Positions 1-6,997 of a DNA stretch of 27,254 nt are shown piece after piece (position 1 is the stretch's first letter; each line of letters begins with the position of its first letter). A model generated the notes under the pieces. That model did not search any database. It was not told the DNA's origin and saw only the letters and a list, made by a program, of their open reading frames with translations. The DNA is from DATKLX01 sp035542155 (GTDB taxonomy: Bacteria > Chloroflexota > Anaerolineae > Anaerolineales > Anaerolineaceae), in the NCBI GenBank assembly GCA_035542155.1, contig DATKLX010000238.1:1-27254 (forward strand), read 5' to 3'. Made by a program: the position numbers and the translations under genes.

Positions 1-160
1 AATTCCACCAAGGGAAGCATCCAGCACCTCCAGAATACTGTTTCTTTTCTGGATTGTACCGATTTTCTCGTCCTTTGTCTCTCTATTTGGCTATTCGGTT
101 GTCAAAGTGCTGTAAAAATTTTGTCACTGCAAAAGTCGAGTTAATTCTCCAATATTCCAA

Positions 161-199
161 CTGAAAGGAGAGCCTCTATTCAGAGAGCCCTCTTTTCAG
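161..199 (-). terminator. possible imperfect terminator hairpin in the 264-base left-edge gap
   Basis: The first 264 bases hold no gene that I can support. Within them, CTGAAA at 161-166 pairs with TTTCAG at 194-199, and the interior is an imperfect GAGAGCC/GGGCTCT stem with bulges. It lies about 65 bases beyond the stop of the minus-strand gene ending at 265, so it could terminate that transcript. There is no clear U-tract on that strand, so this is weak. Confidence 0.3.
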
Positions 200-264
200 C
201 GTTCTGTCTGTTCCTGGAATAAGAAATAATCGGTATAGAATGAAACAGCCAGGGACAGGCCTTT

Positions 265-1245
265 TTATGGATTGATGTAAGCCAGGTAGACGATCACCAT
301 GTGATAAGATACGCCGGGTGGTGGTTTCGGATCGGTATAGTGCAATATCTGACTGAAGACCAGATCGATCGTTTGCCCTTCCGGTCCGCTACCTTCGCCG
401 GTAGCCAGCACCGCACTGGTCCCTTCGCTCACCGCGATGGATTGGGCCGGATTGGCAATGACCAGAGGGTCTTCGAGGCGCCTGTCCAGATAGTTGCTCC
501 CATCCCACTCCGTCATATGCCAGCCTGTTGGTCCACTGTCAAAGACCGCAACGGCATAGCGCGTGTTCGAGAAAACGGTCATTTGAGTCTTGACGGTGTT
601 CTGGCCAATGACCATTGCCAGGTTGACCAGCTCCGGTGGGAAGATGCGAATCGATGGAGCTATATCGATCGGGACATCGAGTGAGATGCTGTTGTCATAC
701 GGGTTGAGCTCGGGTCCGTGAACCCCGTCGTCTTTAATCCGGGCCCGGCTCTGCAAAAGGGATTGACCGGCCGGTAAATCCCCGCCCACGATCACCGCCA
801 GTTGCAGCGTTCGGATGGCTCCTAATCCCAGGTTTCCAACCAAAAACTGAATCACTTTGCCATCCCCGGTTGCTTGCCAGCCAGGATCGCTGTTACCCGG
901 ATCGAAGCTCGTATGTTCCGGCAAATCAACACTGACCGTCACGCCTGTGCTTGTCTGTGGGCCGCTATTCCGGATGGTTATTTTATACAGGATCGTGTTG
1001 TCCGAAGGGATCGCCGTCATCTGGACCGCCAGATCAACTCCGGTAGCCTGGCTTGGGTCGAAATTTAGATAAATGATCGGAAAATAAATACAATAGGGTT
1101 GCGTGCAAACCGGCTGGCTCATTTGCCATGCAATCTTCTCACCATGCAGAATAAGAAAGGCGGGAGCTCCTTCGACCTGAAGCATGGTCAGAAGGAGTCC
1201 CACCTGGAAGATCCAGCTTACCCATCCCCCTGGATAACGATGCAT
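265..1245 (-). CDS. secreted DUF11-type repeat protein
   Basis: A 326-residue protein, probably exported. The N-terminus has a hydrophobic stretch (about residues 8-22, VSWIFQVGLLLTML) ending near an AP-A site that looks like a signal peptide. About residues 70-190 match the style of DUF11 (conserved repeat) domains: an ILYKITIRNSGP strand followed by TGVTVSVDLP and a PYDNSISL closing segment. These are immunoglobulin-like beta folds found on bacterial cell surfaces. The remaining C-terminal 130 residues are not recognised. GAGGA lies about 7 bases before the ATG. The coding sequence is less GC-rich than the gatA-gatB block. The domain class is fairly certain; the role (surface or envelope structure) is inference. 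No anchor or sorting signal is visible at the C-terminus. Confidence 0.75.
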   Translation of the reverse strand: MHRYPGGWVSWIFQVGLLLTMLQVEGAPAFLILHGEKIAWQMSQPVCTQPYCIYFPIIYLNFDPSQATGVDLAVQMTAIPSDNTILYKITIRNSGPQTSTGVTVSVDLPEHTSFDPGNSDPGWQATGDGKVIQFLVGNLGLGAIRTLQLAVIVGGDLPAGQSLLQSRARIKDDGVHGPELNPYDNSISLDVPIDIAPSIRIFPPELVNLAMVIGQNTVKTQMTVFSNTRYAVAVFDSGPTGWHMTEWDGSNYLDRRLEDPLVIANPAQSIAVSEGTSAVLATGEGSGPEGQTIDLVFSQILHYTDPKPPPGVSYHMVIVYLAYINP

Positions 1246-1364
1246 TTTCCCATCCTCGGCATCTTAACGTGAGAAATCTGGGCTGCCACCAGGTACAATG
1301 CAATCCCAATGGCGAACAGTAGGACAACCTTGTCCGATAATTTGACCTTGATCCTGAACGCCAC
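1218..1364 (-). CDS. possible 48-residue single-pass membrane protein (GTG start)
   Basis: The gap between the DUF11 protein and the response regulator holds a minus-strand frame that opens with GTG at 1364 and ends with TAA at 1218. It starts with a basic segment (VAFRIKVKLSDK) followed by a membrane-spanning stretch (VVLLFAIGIALYLVAA), then a short basic tail. This charge and hydrophobicity pattern is what a real membrane anchor or leader looks like. It overlaps the first 28 bases of the DUF11 gene in another frame, which would suit translational coupling. The ribosome site is weak (GGGAT). It could instead be the severed N-terminus of an older exported protein. Function unknown. Confidence 0.4.
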   Translation of the reverse strand: MAFRIKVKLSDKVVLLFAIGIALYLVAAQISHVKMPRMGKCIVIQGDG

Positions 1365-1386
1365 TTCGATCCCAGTGCGATTGTGC

Positions 1387-1417
1387 AGTAGGACCTCCGA
1401 TCATAAGAGGTCCTACT
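1387..1417. terminator. hairpin downstream of the first response regulator
   Basis: An 11-base perfect stem (1387-1397 with 1407-1417, core GGACCTC/GAGGTCC) and a 9-base loop. It lies 70 bases past the stop of the response regulator at 1488. The run of T follows it on the plus strand (CTTTTC), not the minus strand. A hairpin with the same GGACCTC/GAGGTCC core lies downstream of the paralogous regulator (8408-8436), so the element was kept with the gene. Confidence 0.5.
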
Positions 1418-1487
1418 CTTTTCAGGCGCCGGATCGTTCCCCAAAAAAATGGATCATCGAGCCCGGGGTCCGCGTCCTGGCGCCGAA

Positions 1488-2315
1488 TCATTGCTCGCTC
1501 ACCTCCGCTGTCTCTTCCACCAGATTGATATACAGAAAGCGCCGGCTGACCGGCAGCCGACTGAGCACATCCAGGTGGTTGAGGTAAATAAAAGCCAGCA
1601 GGCTGGAGCGCGAGGTCAGGCCCACCTTTTCCAGGATGTTGGTGACGTGTTTTTCGACCGTATTTTCCGCCAGGGATAATGACTCGGCGATCAGCTTGTT
1701 CTTATGCCCCATCGCCAGGAGCCACAAAATCTCCCATTCGCGCGGGCTCAGCTTTTTCAACCGGTCGCCGACGGTTTTTTTCCACGTCTTGATCCGGTGA
1801 ATTTGCCCTGGGGTATAAATTGGACCCAGGTAAGCGCTGTTAATCTGTCGGAAGAGAACTTCGAGCGGGGTGCTGCGGATCAACAGCCCGACGGCGCCTG
1901 CCACCTGAGCGGCGACCAGGTAGACGTCCCAATCCCAGTGGCTGAGCAGCAGCACCGTCGTATGGGGGTACTTATCCCTCAACCAGTGCATCACCTCGAT
2001 CCCGCTGCGGTCGCGCAGGTCCACGTCGACGATGCAGATATCCGCGTTCAGCGATTCTTCTTGAGCAAAAACCTGATCGGCCAGCTCAAGCTGGCCGACG
2101 AGCTCAAATTCTTTATGATCGCGTAAAGCCGACGCCAGACCCTCTCGAAAGGCCTGGCTGGAATCCACAATCATCAGGCCAATGGGCCCCCCAACGACCA
2201 CTCTCCCAGGCGCGGCTGCTCTTGGGTCCGGAGTTTTTTTGTGGTTACGGCTTCGATTGGCCAGTTCCTTGCCCGGATTACCGGTAGATACCGCTTTCTT
2301 TTCAGACCTCACCAT
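1488..2315 (-). CDS. LuxR/NarL-family response regulator, atypical receiver (copy 1)
   Basis: A 275-residue DNA-binding regulator. Residues 1-44 form a basic, probably disordered extension. Residues about 45-165 are a receiver domain and about 186-250 a LuxR-type helix-turn-helix (LSPREWEILWLLAMG, then ENTVEKHVTNILEKVGL). The phosphoacceptor aspartate is D97 (CIVDVDL). The second acidic residue of the usual DD pair is missing (VDSSQAF, D51-S52), and the conserved lysine after the beta-5 strand is Arg147 (LLIRSTP). Mg2+ binding and phosphorylation may therefore be altered. No histidine kinase gene is adjacent. The C-terminal tail after the helix-turn-helix (RRFLYINL) is shared with the paralogue at 8525-9337. 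The family call is firm; what it controls is unknown, though it lies on the same side of the TelA operon as that operon's 3' end. Confidence 0.9.
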   Translation of the reverse strand: MVRSEKKAVSTGNPGKELANRSRNHKKTPDPRAAAPGRVVVGGPIGLMIVDSSQAFREGLASALRDHKEFELVGQLELADQVFAQEESLNADICIVDVDLRDRSGIEVMHWLRDKYPHTTVLLLSHWDWDVYLVAAQVAGAVGLLIRSTPLEVLFRQINSAYLGPIYTPGQIHRIKTWKKTVGDRLKKLSPREWEILWLLAMGHKNKLIAESLSLAENTVEKHVTNILEKVGLTSRSSLLAFIYLNHLDVLSRLPVSRRFLYINLVEETAEVSEQ

Positions 2316-2352
2316 GTTAAACCCATCCCCGGAATTGCAAGTTTTCCGGTAT

Positions 2353-2417
2353 TAGTGTACTCAGAATAGATTAAGCTTTTTTTTCCGAATCGTTAAGAAC
2401 GAGAGGGGAATGTAAAC
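2353..2417 (-). promoter_or_regulatory. conserved promoter/operator block of response regulator copy 1
   Basis: Read on the minus strand, this block contains TTTACATT, then TTAACG, an A-run, GCTTAATC, nine bases, and TACACTA. The same motifs in the same order and with the same GCTTAATC-to-TACACTA spacing precede the paralogous regulator (9377-9440), although the bases between them differ. Constrained motifs and spacing point to a promoter or operator. I cannot say which pair is the -35/-10: TTAACG to CTTAAT at 15 bases, or TACACT as the -10, are both possible. Confidence 0.55.
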
Positions 2418-2482
2418 AATTCCGAATAAACATCGGGGTTGAGTCGTATAAAAAATAAAAGAAAATGCCCCCGAGGTGAACT

Positions 2483-3229
2483 TTGACAAACCAAACCATT
2501 TCTTCCCGACAAACCCCGATCTTTGAGCGCGCGTTGGACCGTACGAATGGGTCCTCGTTCTTCACCATGGCCGCGGTCGCGGGCGCGCTCCAGCTCCTCT
2601 GCGTCCTGGGCTATATCCCGGTGATGAGCCTGGGGCCCAAACCCGAAACGGCCCAGGCCTATTTCCAGATCTTCCAGACCGGCTGGCTGGCCGGCCTGCT
2701 GCGCGGAGATATGCTCAGCACGATCCTGGTCGCCCTCTACCTGGGGATCGCTCCCGGCCTCTTCCTCGCCCTGCGCGGCGTCCATCCCGGCGCGGCCTTT
2801 ATGGCAGCCATGCTGACTGTGATCGCGGCGATCAACTGCATCACGACCGATTCCGCGCTCTCGTTGTTCTACCTCAGCAAACAGTACGCCGCGGCGGCGG
2901 ATCCGGGCCGCCAGGTGCAGCTCCTCGCCGCCGGAGAGGCCATTATCGCCGGGGATATGTGGCACTCCACGGCCTCTTTCTTGATGGGGATTTTTCTACA
3001 GGGGTCCGGAGTGATCTTCTCGATCTTGATGCTCCGCGGCAGCCAGTTCAGCAAGGCGACGGCCCTGTTTGGCCTGGCGGCCAACGGGCTCGATCTGCTC
3101 CAGCATCTCCTGCACATCGCCTTTCCGGAAGTCTCGGCAGCCATTTTGACGGTCGCCGGCGTCCTTTACCTGCCCTGGTTCCCGCTCCTGGTTCGCGATT
3201 TTCTCCGCCTGAGGGCCGGCGCCCGATGA
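2483..3229 (+). CDS. multi-pass membrane protein, DUF4386-like
   Basis: A 248-residue integral membrane protein with about six hydrophobic helices (around residues 28-50, 70-95, 98-118, 160-185, 190-212 and 215-238). The TTG at 2483 is preferred because GAGGTG lies 4 bases upstream and no other start has such a site; the next in-frame ATG would cut off a soluble N-terminus. The layout and the YLPWFPLLVRDFL ending resemble DUF4386-type proteins, but no catalytic residues are visible and the family call is tentative. It is transcribed away from the response regulator. Its stop overlaps (ATGA) the start of the nitroreductase remnant, so the two were once a coupled pair. Confidence 0.7.
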   Translation: MTNQTISSRQTPIFERALDRTNGSSFFTMAAVAGALQLLCVLGYIPVMSLGPKPETAQAYFQIFQTGWLAGLLRGDMLSTILVALYLGIAPGLFLALRGVHPGAAFMAAMLTVIAAINCITTDSALSLFYLSKQYAAAADPGRQVQLLAAGEAIIAGDMWHSTASFLMGIFLQGSGVIFSILMLRGSQFSKATALFGLAANGLDLLQHLLHIAFPEVSAAILTVAGVLYLPWFPLLVRDFLRLRAGAR

Positions 3230-3468
3230 TCGACCGCTTTGGCTCCACCCGCCTGGGTGTCTGGACGATCAAGCATCTGGCTGCGCCGTTCCAGCGTTGG
3301 ATGCTTCGCCTGCAACGCCAACCCCGGCTTCGAACGAACCAACCCCTGGGTGCTCAACCTGCGCACCAACCCAATCACAAAACTTCAAATCGGCTCAGAG
3401 GTGCTGGTGTTCCGGGCGCGAGAAGCGACCGAAGACGAAATGACCCGCTACTGGCCCGAGCTGATAGC
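3226..3468 (+). pseudogene. decayed deazaflavin (F420)-dependent nitroreductase
   Basis: Two pieces of one protein lie in different frames. The first, starting at the ATG at 3226, reads MIDRFGSTRLGVWTIKHLAA then PFQRWMLR, like the N-terminus of Ddn-type F420(H2)-binding proteins. From about 3306, in the next frame, comes CNANPGF, NPWVLNLRTNP, VLVFRARE and RYWPEL, the middle and late part of the same family. The central segment normally holding the TTTGRKSG-type cofactor-binding motif is missing, and the C-terminus is lost at the hairpin starting at 3466. A frame change, an internal deletion and 3' truncation together show it is dead. The family assignment rests on motif recognition only. Confidence 0.7.
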
Positions 3469-3530
3469 AGAGAACGGAGAACAGTCCCGAAAAGACTGTT
3501 CTCCGTTCTCTGCTTTCTGTTCTCTTTTTT
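3466..3530. terminator. 21-bp perfect hairpin with T-tract, between convergent genes
   Basis: Arms 3466-3486 and 3494-3514 are perfectly complementary around a 7-base loop (CCGAAAA). A T-rich tract follows at 3521-3532. It ends the plus-strand pair and lies just past the 3' end of the minus-strand TelA operon, so it may work in both directions. The right arm and its extension (3498-3525) are made of four 7-base units close to GTTCTCT, part of a heptamer family seen again at 11294-11321 and 16358-16378. Confidence 0.75.
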
Positions 3531-3544
3531 TCTTTCCAATACTT

Positions 3545-4159
3545 TTACACCACCAGGCTGGACTTCTGGAATTTCTCCTTGAGGAACTGGCCCTGCACCA
3601 TCAGCTTTTGGGTATCGTTTTTGTACACCGCCTCGACGACCCCTTTCATCTCCTCGTCCAGCAGGGTGAGCTGTTCCAGGACGAGCTGGCGCGGGGTCTT
3701 GCCGTCTTTCCCGCTATGCAGGTTGGCATAGGCTGGAGGCAGGTTGAGATAGTATTCCAGCGAGGCGGGCAGGTAATCCAGGGCGGTCTGCTTGATCAAA
3801 TAGACGTTATAGTCGCTGGAGCTTAGATCGACCATCTGCGGAAGCACCTGCAAGATCGAGCTCTGGATGCTCTCCACCTTCTCCATGATCTCCTTGGGGA
3901 GTTTGCCGTGCACTTTACGCACCAGCTCCTCCAGCTCGCCGCGGATATCCTCCGCGGTGAGCTGGTTTTGCAGGCTCAAATCGTAACTGGCGCTGCGCGG
4001 AGCGGCCAGCGCTCCGATGGCGTATAACCCGACGACGATCAGGAACCAGTAGCTCTGGATGATCCCCAGGAAATAGAGCGCCAGCCCCAGGAGCCCGAGC
4101 AGGCTCCCGGTGATGTTGGCGTTGCTATAAAGGTACAGTAAGATTTTCTGACGGTTCAT
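3545..4159 (-). CDS. XpaC-like small membrane protein of the TelA operon
   Basis: A 204-residue protein with two N-terminal membrane helices (about residues 15-35 ANITGSLLGLLGLALYF and 37-54 YWFLIVVGLYAIGALAA). A charged, mostly helical cytoplasmic part follows, with heptad-like stretches (GELEELVRKVHGKLPKEIME). No enzyme motif is visible. Bacillus subtilis XpaC is also about 200 residues, has N-terminal membrane helices and is encoded next to the TelA-family gene yaaN. The same size, topology and neighbour make XpaC (PF10112) the best guess. It is the last gene of the operon, 3 bases after the stop of the vWA gene with no strong ribosome site of its own, so it is probably translated by coupling. 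The historical XpaC activity label should not be taken as its function. Confidence 0.65.
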   Translation of the reverse strand: MNRQKILLYLYSNANITGSLLGLLGLALYFLGIIQSYWFLIVVGLYAIGALAAPRSASYDLSLQNQLTAEDIRGELEELVRKVHGKLPKEIMEKVESIQSSILQVLPQMVDLSSSDYNVYLIKQTALDYLPASLEYYLNLPPAYANLHSGKDGKTPRQLVLEQLTLLDEEMKGVVEAVYKNDTQKLMVQGQFLKEKFQKSSLVV

Positions 4160-4162
4160 GGC

Positions 4163-5743
4163 TTATTGGTACCCGCGGATCTCTTTGAAGACCAGGTTGA
4201 GGGAATCCTTTCCCGCGTCGAACATGCGCCCGTGGGTCAGATCGGCGATGGATTGCATGGTCTTGGCGTCGGCCTCGCCGAAGAGAATGGTAAAGGTACG
4301 AATGTCCTCCAGGCCGCGGGTGGATTGGTAATAAGATTTAAATTCCTCCGGCGAGATTCCCGCGTTGTTCTCGCCGTCGCTCATCAGCACGATCGAATAG
4401 ATCCGGTCGGGCTCCTGCTGGCGGTCCTGCCTGGCGCGGTCGTACGCCGCCTGCAGGGCCGAGTAGATCGCCGTGCTCCCATCGGTTTGCAGGCCGTGGA
4501 CGTAATCGCTGATCTGCTTCAGGCTGTCCGGCTGGCTGGCGTCCACCATAAAATCGGCGACGCCTGAGACGTCCGAGCTAAACGGGATGAGGGTGACCTT
4601 CTCGCGGTTGCGGAAGCGGGCGAACTGGCCGGTCAGGCTGGTGTCCGCGCCGGTCAGGTTATCCATCGCCTGCACCAGGCTCTTCAGGCGGTCTCCTTCC
4701 ATCGAGCCGCTGACATCCAGTACGTAGTAGGTGTGGGACGGCTTGACCTGTTCGTTCAGGTAGCTGAACAGGAGCGCGTCGACCACCTCGCGGCTGTTGG
4801 GGAACGGCACCTCCACCAGCAACTGCGTGGGGAAGTCGCTGCTCAGCGGCACCTGGCTACCGATCGCCGGGCGGCGCAGGGTTTTGGTCATCAGCTCCTT
4901 TTGAAAATCCGGCGAGCGCAGGTAGGCCACCAGCTTGTCATATTCGGCGCGCTTATCCGCGTTGAGCAGCAGCAGCGGGTAATCGGCGGTGATGATCCCT
5001 TCTTTCGGATAGACCAGGTAGAGCTTCTCGTGCAGCTTGCCGCTCTTGTTTTGGGCCAAAAGCACCGATTCATAGTTGATCATCCCGTCCAGGCTGTCCT
5101 GGCTGAGGATGTACTGGTCGGCCAGCCAGCCGGAGCTTCCCGCGGTCAGCGCCTGGCCTTTGAAAAAGCCCTGCAGCTCGCCGCTGATGGCGGTCACGTC
5201 CTCCTTTTGGAGGGCATCCCCCTTGCCCGCCAGGGCTGAGGCGACCCCCACCAGGGCCGAGAAACCCGAGTTGGAGGATGCCGGGTTGGTCATGGCAAAG
5301 CGCAGTTCGCCACTTTTCGCCTTGGCGACCACGTCGCTCCAGGTCACGTTGGGATTATTCACCCAGCCCCACTGCTGCGCCTTGCTCTCCTTGACCCCTA
5401 GCACCACCGGGGAGAGCATGATTTTCTCCTGGGCGAGCACCTTGCTCTTCGAGCCTTCGATCAGGTTCAGGTACTTGACGTGTGAAAACCAGGCCAGGTC
5501 GACCTTCGTTCCGGAGAGGATCTGCTCAGCCCCATCCAGCGTACCGATGTATTGGAACTGCAAACGCACCCCGGTGTGCTGCTGGATCTCGCCCAGCATG
5601 GGCTCCAGGTCCTTCAGCTCGGACCCGGCCAGGACGCTGATCGTGTTCTTGTCGGACTGCTGCGCGGAGAGGCCGCAGCCCAGGGCGGGCAGCACGAAAA
5701 GCGCCACGAGAACGATCAAACCAAACGATTTGCGGAGGTTCAT
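4163..5743 (-). CDS. lipoprotein fusing a solute-binding domain to a von Willebrand A domain
   Basis: A 526-residue exported protein. A signal peptide ends in a lipobox-like LPALGC, making Cys23 the likely lipidated residue. Residues about 32-325 are a periplasmic-binding-type fold (ISVLAGSELKDLEPML; VDLAWFS; a TNPASSNSGFSAL ligand-loop motif). Residues about 336-526 are a von Willebrand A domain with a complete metal-ion-dependent adhesion site: DVSGS (343-347), the Thr of DGSTAIY (about 424) and the Asp of LMSDGE (456). This suggests a cell-surface sensor in which ligand capture is joined to a Mg2+-dependent protein-binding module. It is the third gene of the operon, 24 bases after telA, with only a weak ribosome site (GGCAGGG). 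Ligand and partner are unknown; the neighbouring TelA and XpaC-like proteins are the obvious candidates for the cytoplasmic side. Confidence 0.88.
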   Translation of the reverse strand: MNLRKSFGLIVLVALFVLPALGCGLSAQQSDKNTISVLAGSELKDLEPMLGEIQQHTGVRLQFQYIGTLDGAEQILSGTKVDLAWFSHVKYLNLIEGSKSKVLAQEKIMLSPVVLGVKESKAQQWGWVNNPNVTWSDVVAKAKSGELRFAMTNPASSNSGFSALVGVASALAGKGDALQKEDVTAISGELQGFFKGQALTAGSSGWLADQYILSQDSLDGMINYESVLLAQNKSGKLHEKLYLVYPKEGIITADYPLLLLNADKRAEYDKLVAYLRSPDFQKELMTKTLRRPAIGSQVPLSSDFPTQLLVEVPFPNSREVVDALLFSYLNEQVKPSHTYYVLDVSGSMEGDRLKSLVQAMDNLTGADTSLTGQFARFRNREKVTLIPFSSDVSGVADFMVDASQPDSLKQISDYVHGLQTDGSTAIYSALQAAYDRARQDRQQEPDRIYSIVLMSDGENNAGISPEEFKSYYQSTRGLEDIRTFTILFGEADAKTMQSIADLTHGRMFDAGKDSLNLVFKEIRGYQ

Positions 5744-5767
5744 ACCCTGCCTGTGCTTTCTATCCCC

Positions 5768-6988
5768 TTAGAGCTTGATCTCGTTGTCCGGGCCGAGCAG
5801 ATCCGCCTCGCCGGCCGCCCGGGCGGCTTCTTCGCGGCGCACCCGGTCCAGGTAGGTGTTGGCTTTCTCGATCTCGGTCGAGAGGGTATTGACCGTCTGC
5901 TGCATCGTCGTCAGGGCCTGGACCTTGTAGTTGGAGATCTCGTCCATCGATTCGTAAATGTTGTTGAACGCGCGCTGCAGCGATTCGATGTTCAACGTCG
6001 CGCTGGAAGCCTGCTCGTGGATGTCCACCGTTTGCTTGCGCAGGAGCTGCGAGGTCGATTCGATCAGGCTGCTGGTGGTCGTGTTCAGGGCGCTGATCTG
6101 GTCGAGGACCAGCTTCTGGTTCGCCAGCGCCTGGGCGACGATCACCGCCGTGCGCAACGCGGAGACCGTCGTCGTGGTGGCCCGGTCGACGCCCTTGATC
6201 AGCTCAAGGTTGTTACGCCGCACCATGTCCAGGGCCAGGTAGCCCTGGATGTTGACCGCCTGCTGGGTCAGCAGGTCCTGGACTTTCTGGCGCACGTAGA
6301 AGAGCATCTCCTCTTTGACGATGCGCGCCTTTTCCGGGTCGGTAGCCTCGATCGAAGCCACCCGGTCTTCCAGGGCCGCGTCGATCTTTTTACCCACGTA
6401 GACGTATTGCTGGAGCTGGCCCATCAACTCCCACAGGTTGACCTTCTCCTGCTCGATGGCGGCGTTATCCTTGCGCAGCTCGTCCTGGCCTTTGTACAGC
6501 GCGTTGATGATGGCGTTGATGTGGCTCTGCGAAGACTGGTAGCGCAGGAAGTAATCGCGCAGCTTGTTCCCAAAGGGGATGATGCCCATCAGGCGCTGGG
6601 GGGAGAACAGATCTCCCTGGTGCGATGGATCCAGGTCTTCGACGGTCTTGCGCAGATCGACGAGGGAGCGCGAGATGGGGGTCGTGTCGTTAAACAGACC
6701 GCCTTCCATCGAGCGCACCGGTTTATCCAGCATCCGGTTGGAGACGCTGGCCGAAGCGCGGATCTCCTTCGAGCCCAGGTTGTGGATCGCGTTGACCCGC
6801 TCTTTGAACGGATCGCTCTGCACATCGGATTGGATGACAGTCTCGGTGAACTCCTTGACTTTCTCATCCAGTTTGGTCATGGTGACAGGCTCGATCTTGA
6901 CCATCTGCCCGGCCTGGTCCTGAGAGACCGGTTTGACCGGCTGGGGTGGGGTCAGCTCTGTGCTGGGTGGAACCAATTCGTTGGTCAT
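5768..6988 (-). CDS. TelA-family (toxic anion resistance) protein
   Basis: A 406-residue, largely alpha-helical cytoplasmic protein of the TelA/KlaA/YaaN family. The family pattern is seen as a disordered Pro-rich N-terminus (1-25), a long helical body with FSPQRLMGIIPFGNKLRDYF near 150-175, the NLWELMGQLQQYVYVGKKID helix, and coiled-coil segments to the C-terminus (MDEISNYKVQALTTMQQTV, then a heptad helix). Length is normal. Members are associated with tellurite and other envelope or anion stress, but no biochemical activity is established. AAGGAGA lies 5 bases from the ATG, and this site overlaps the TAA of the preceding gene, so translation is coupled. TelA is often encoded beside vWA (TerY-like) or XpaC-like proteins; here both types are present together with two solute-binding domains. 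Confidence 0.9.
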   Translation of the reverse strand: MTNELVPPSTELTPPQPVKPVSQDQAGQMVKIEPVTMTKLDEKVKEFTETVIQSDVQSDPFKERVNAIHNLGSKEIRASASVSNRMLDKPVRSMEGGLFNDTTPISRSLVDLRKTVEDLDPSHQGDLFSPQRLMGIIPFGNKLRDYFLRYQSSQSHINAIINALYKGQDELRKDNAAIEQEKVNLWELMGQLQQYVYVGKKIDAALEDRVASIEATDPEKARIVKEEMLFYVRQKVQDLLTQQAVNIQGYLALDMVRRNNLELIKGVDRATTTTVSALRTAVIVAQALANQKLVLDQISALNTTTSSLIESTSQLLRKQTVDIHEQASSATLNIESLQRAFNNIYESMDEISNYKVQALTTMQQTVNTLSTEIEKANTYLDRVRREEAARAAGEADLLGPDNEIKL

Positions 6989-6997
6989 GTTTTCTCC

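Noticed and set aside
3239..3826. 195-codon plus-strand frame after the membrane protein
   Set aside because: Only about 3306-3468 resembles protein (nitroreductase remnant). The rest runs through the terminator and antisense to the XpaC-like gene.
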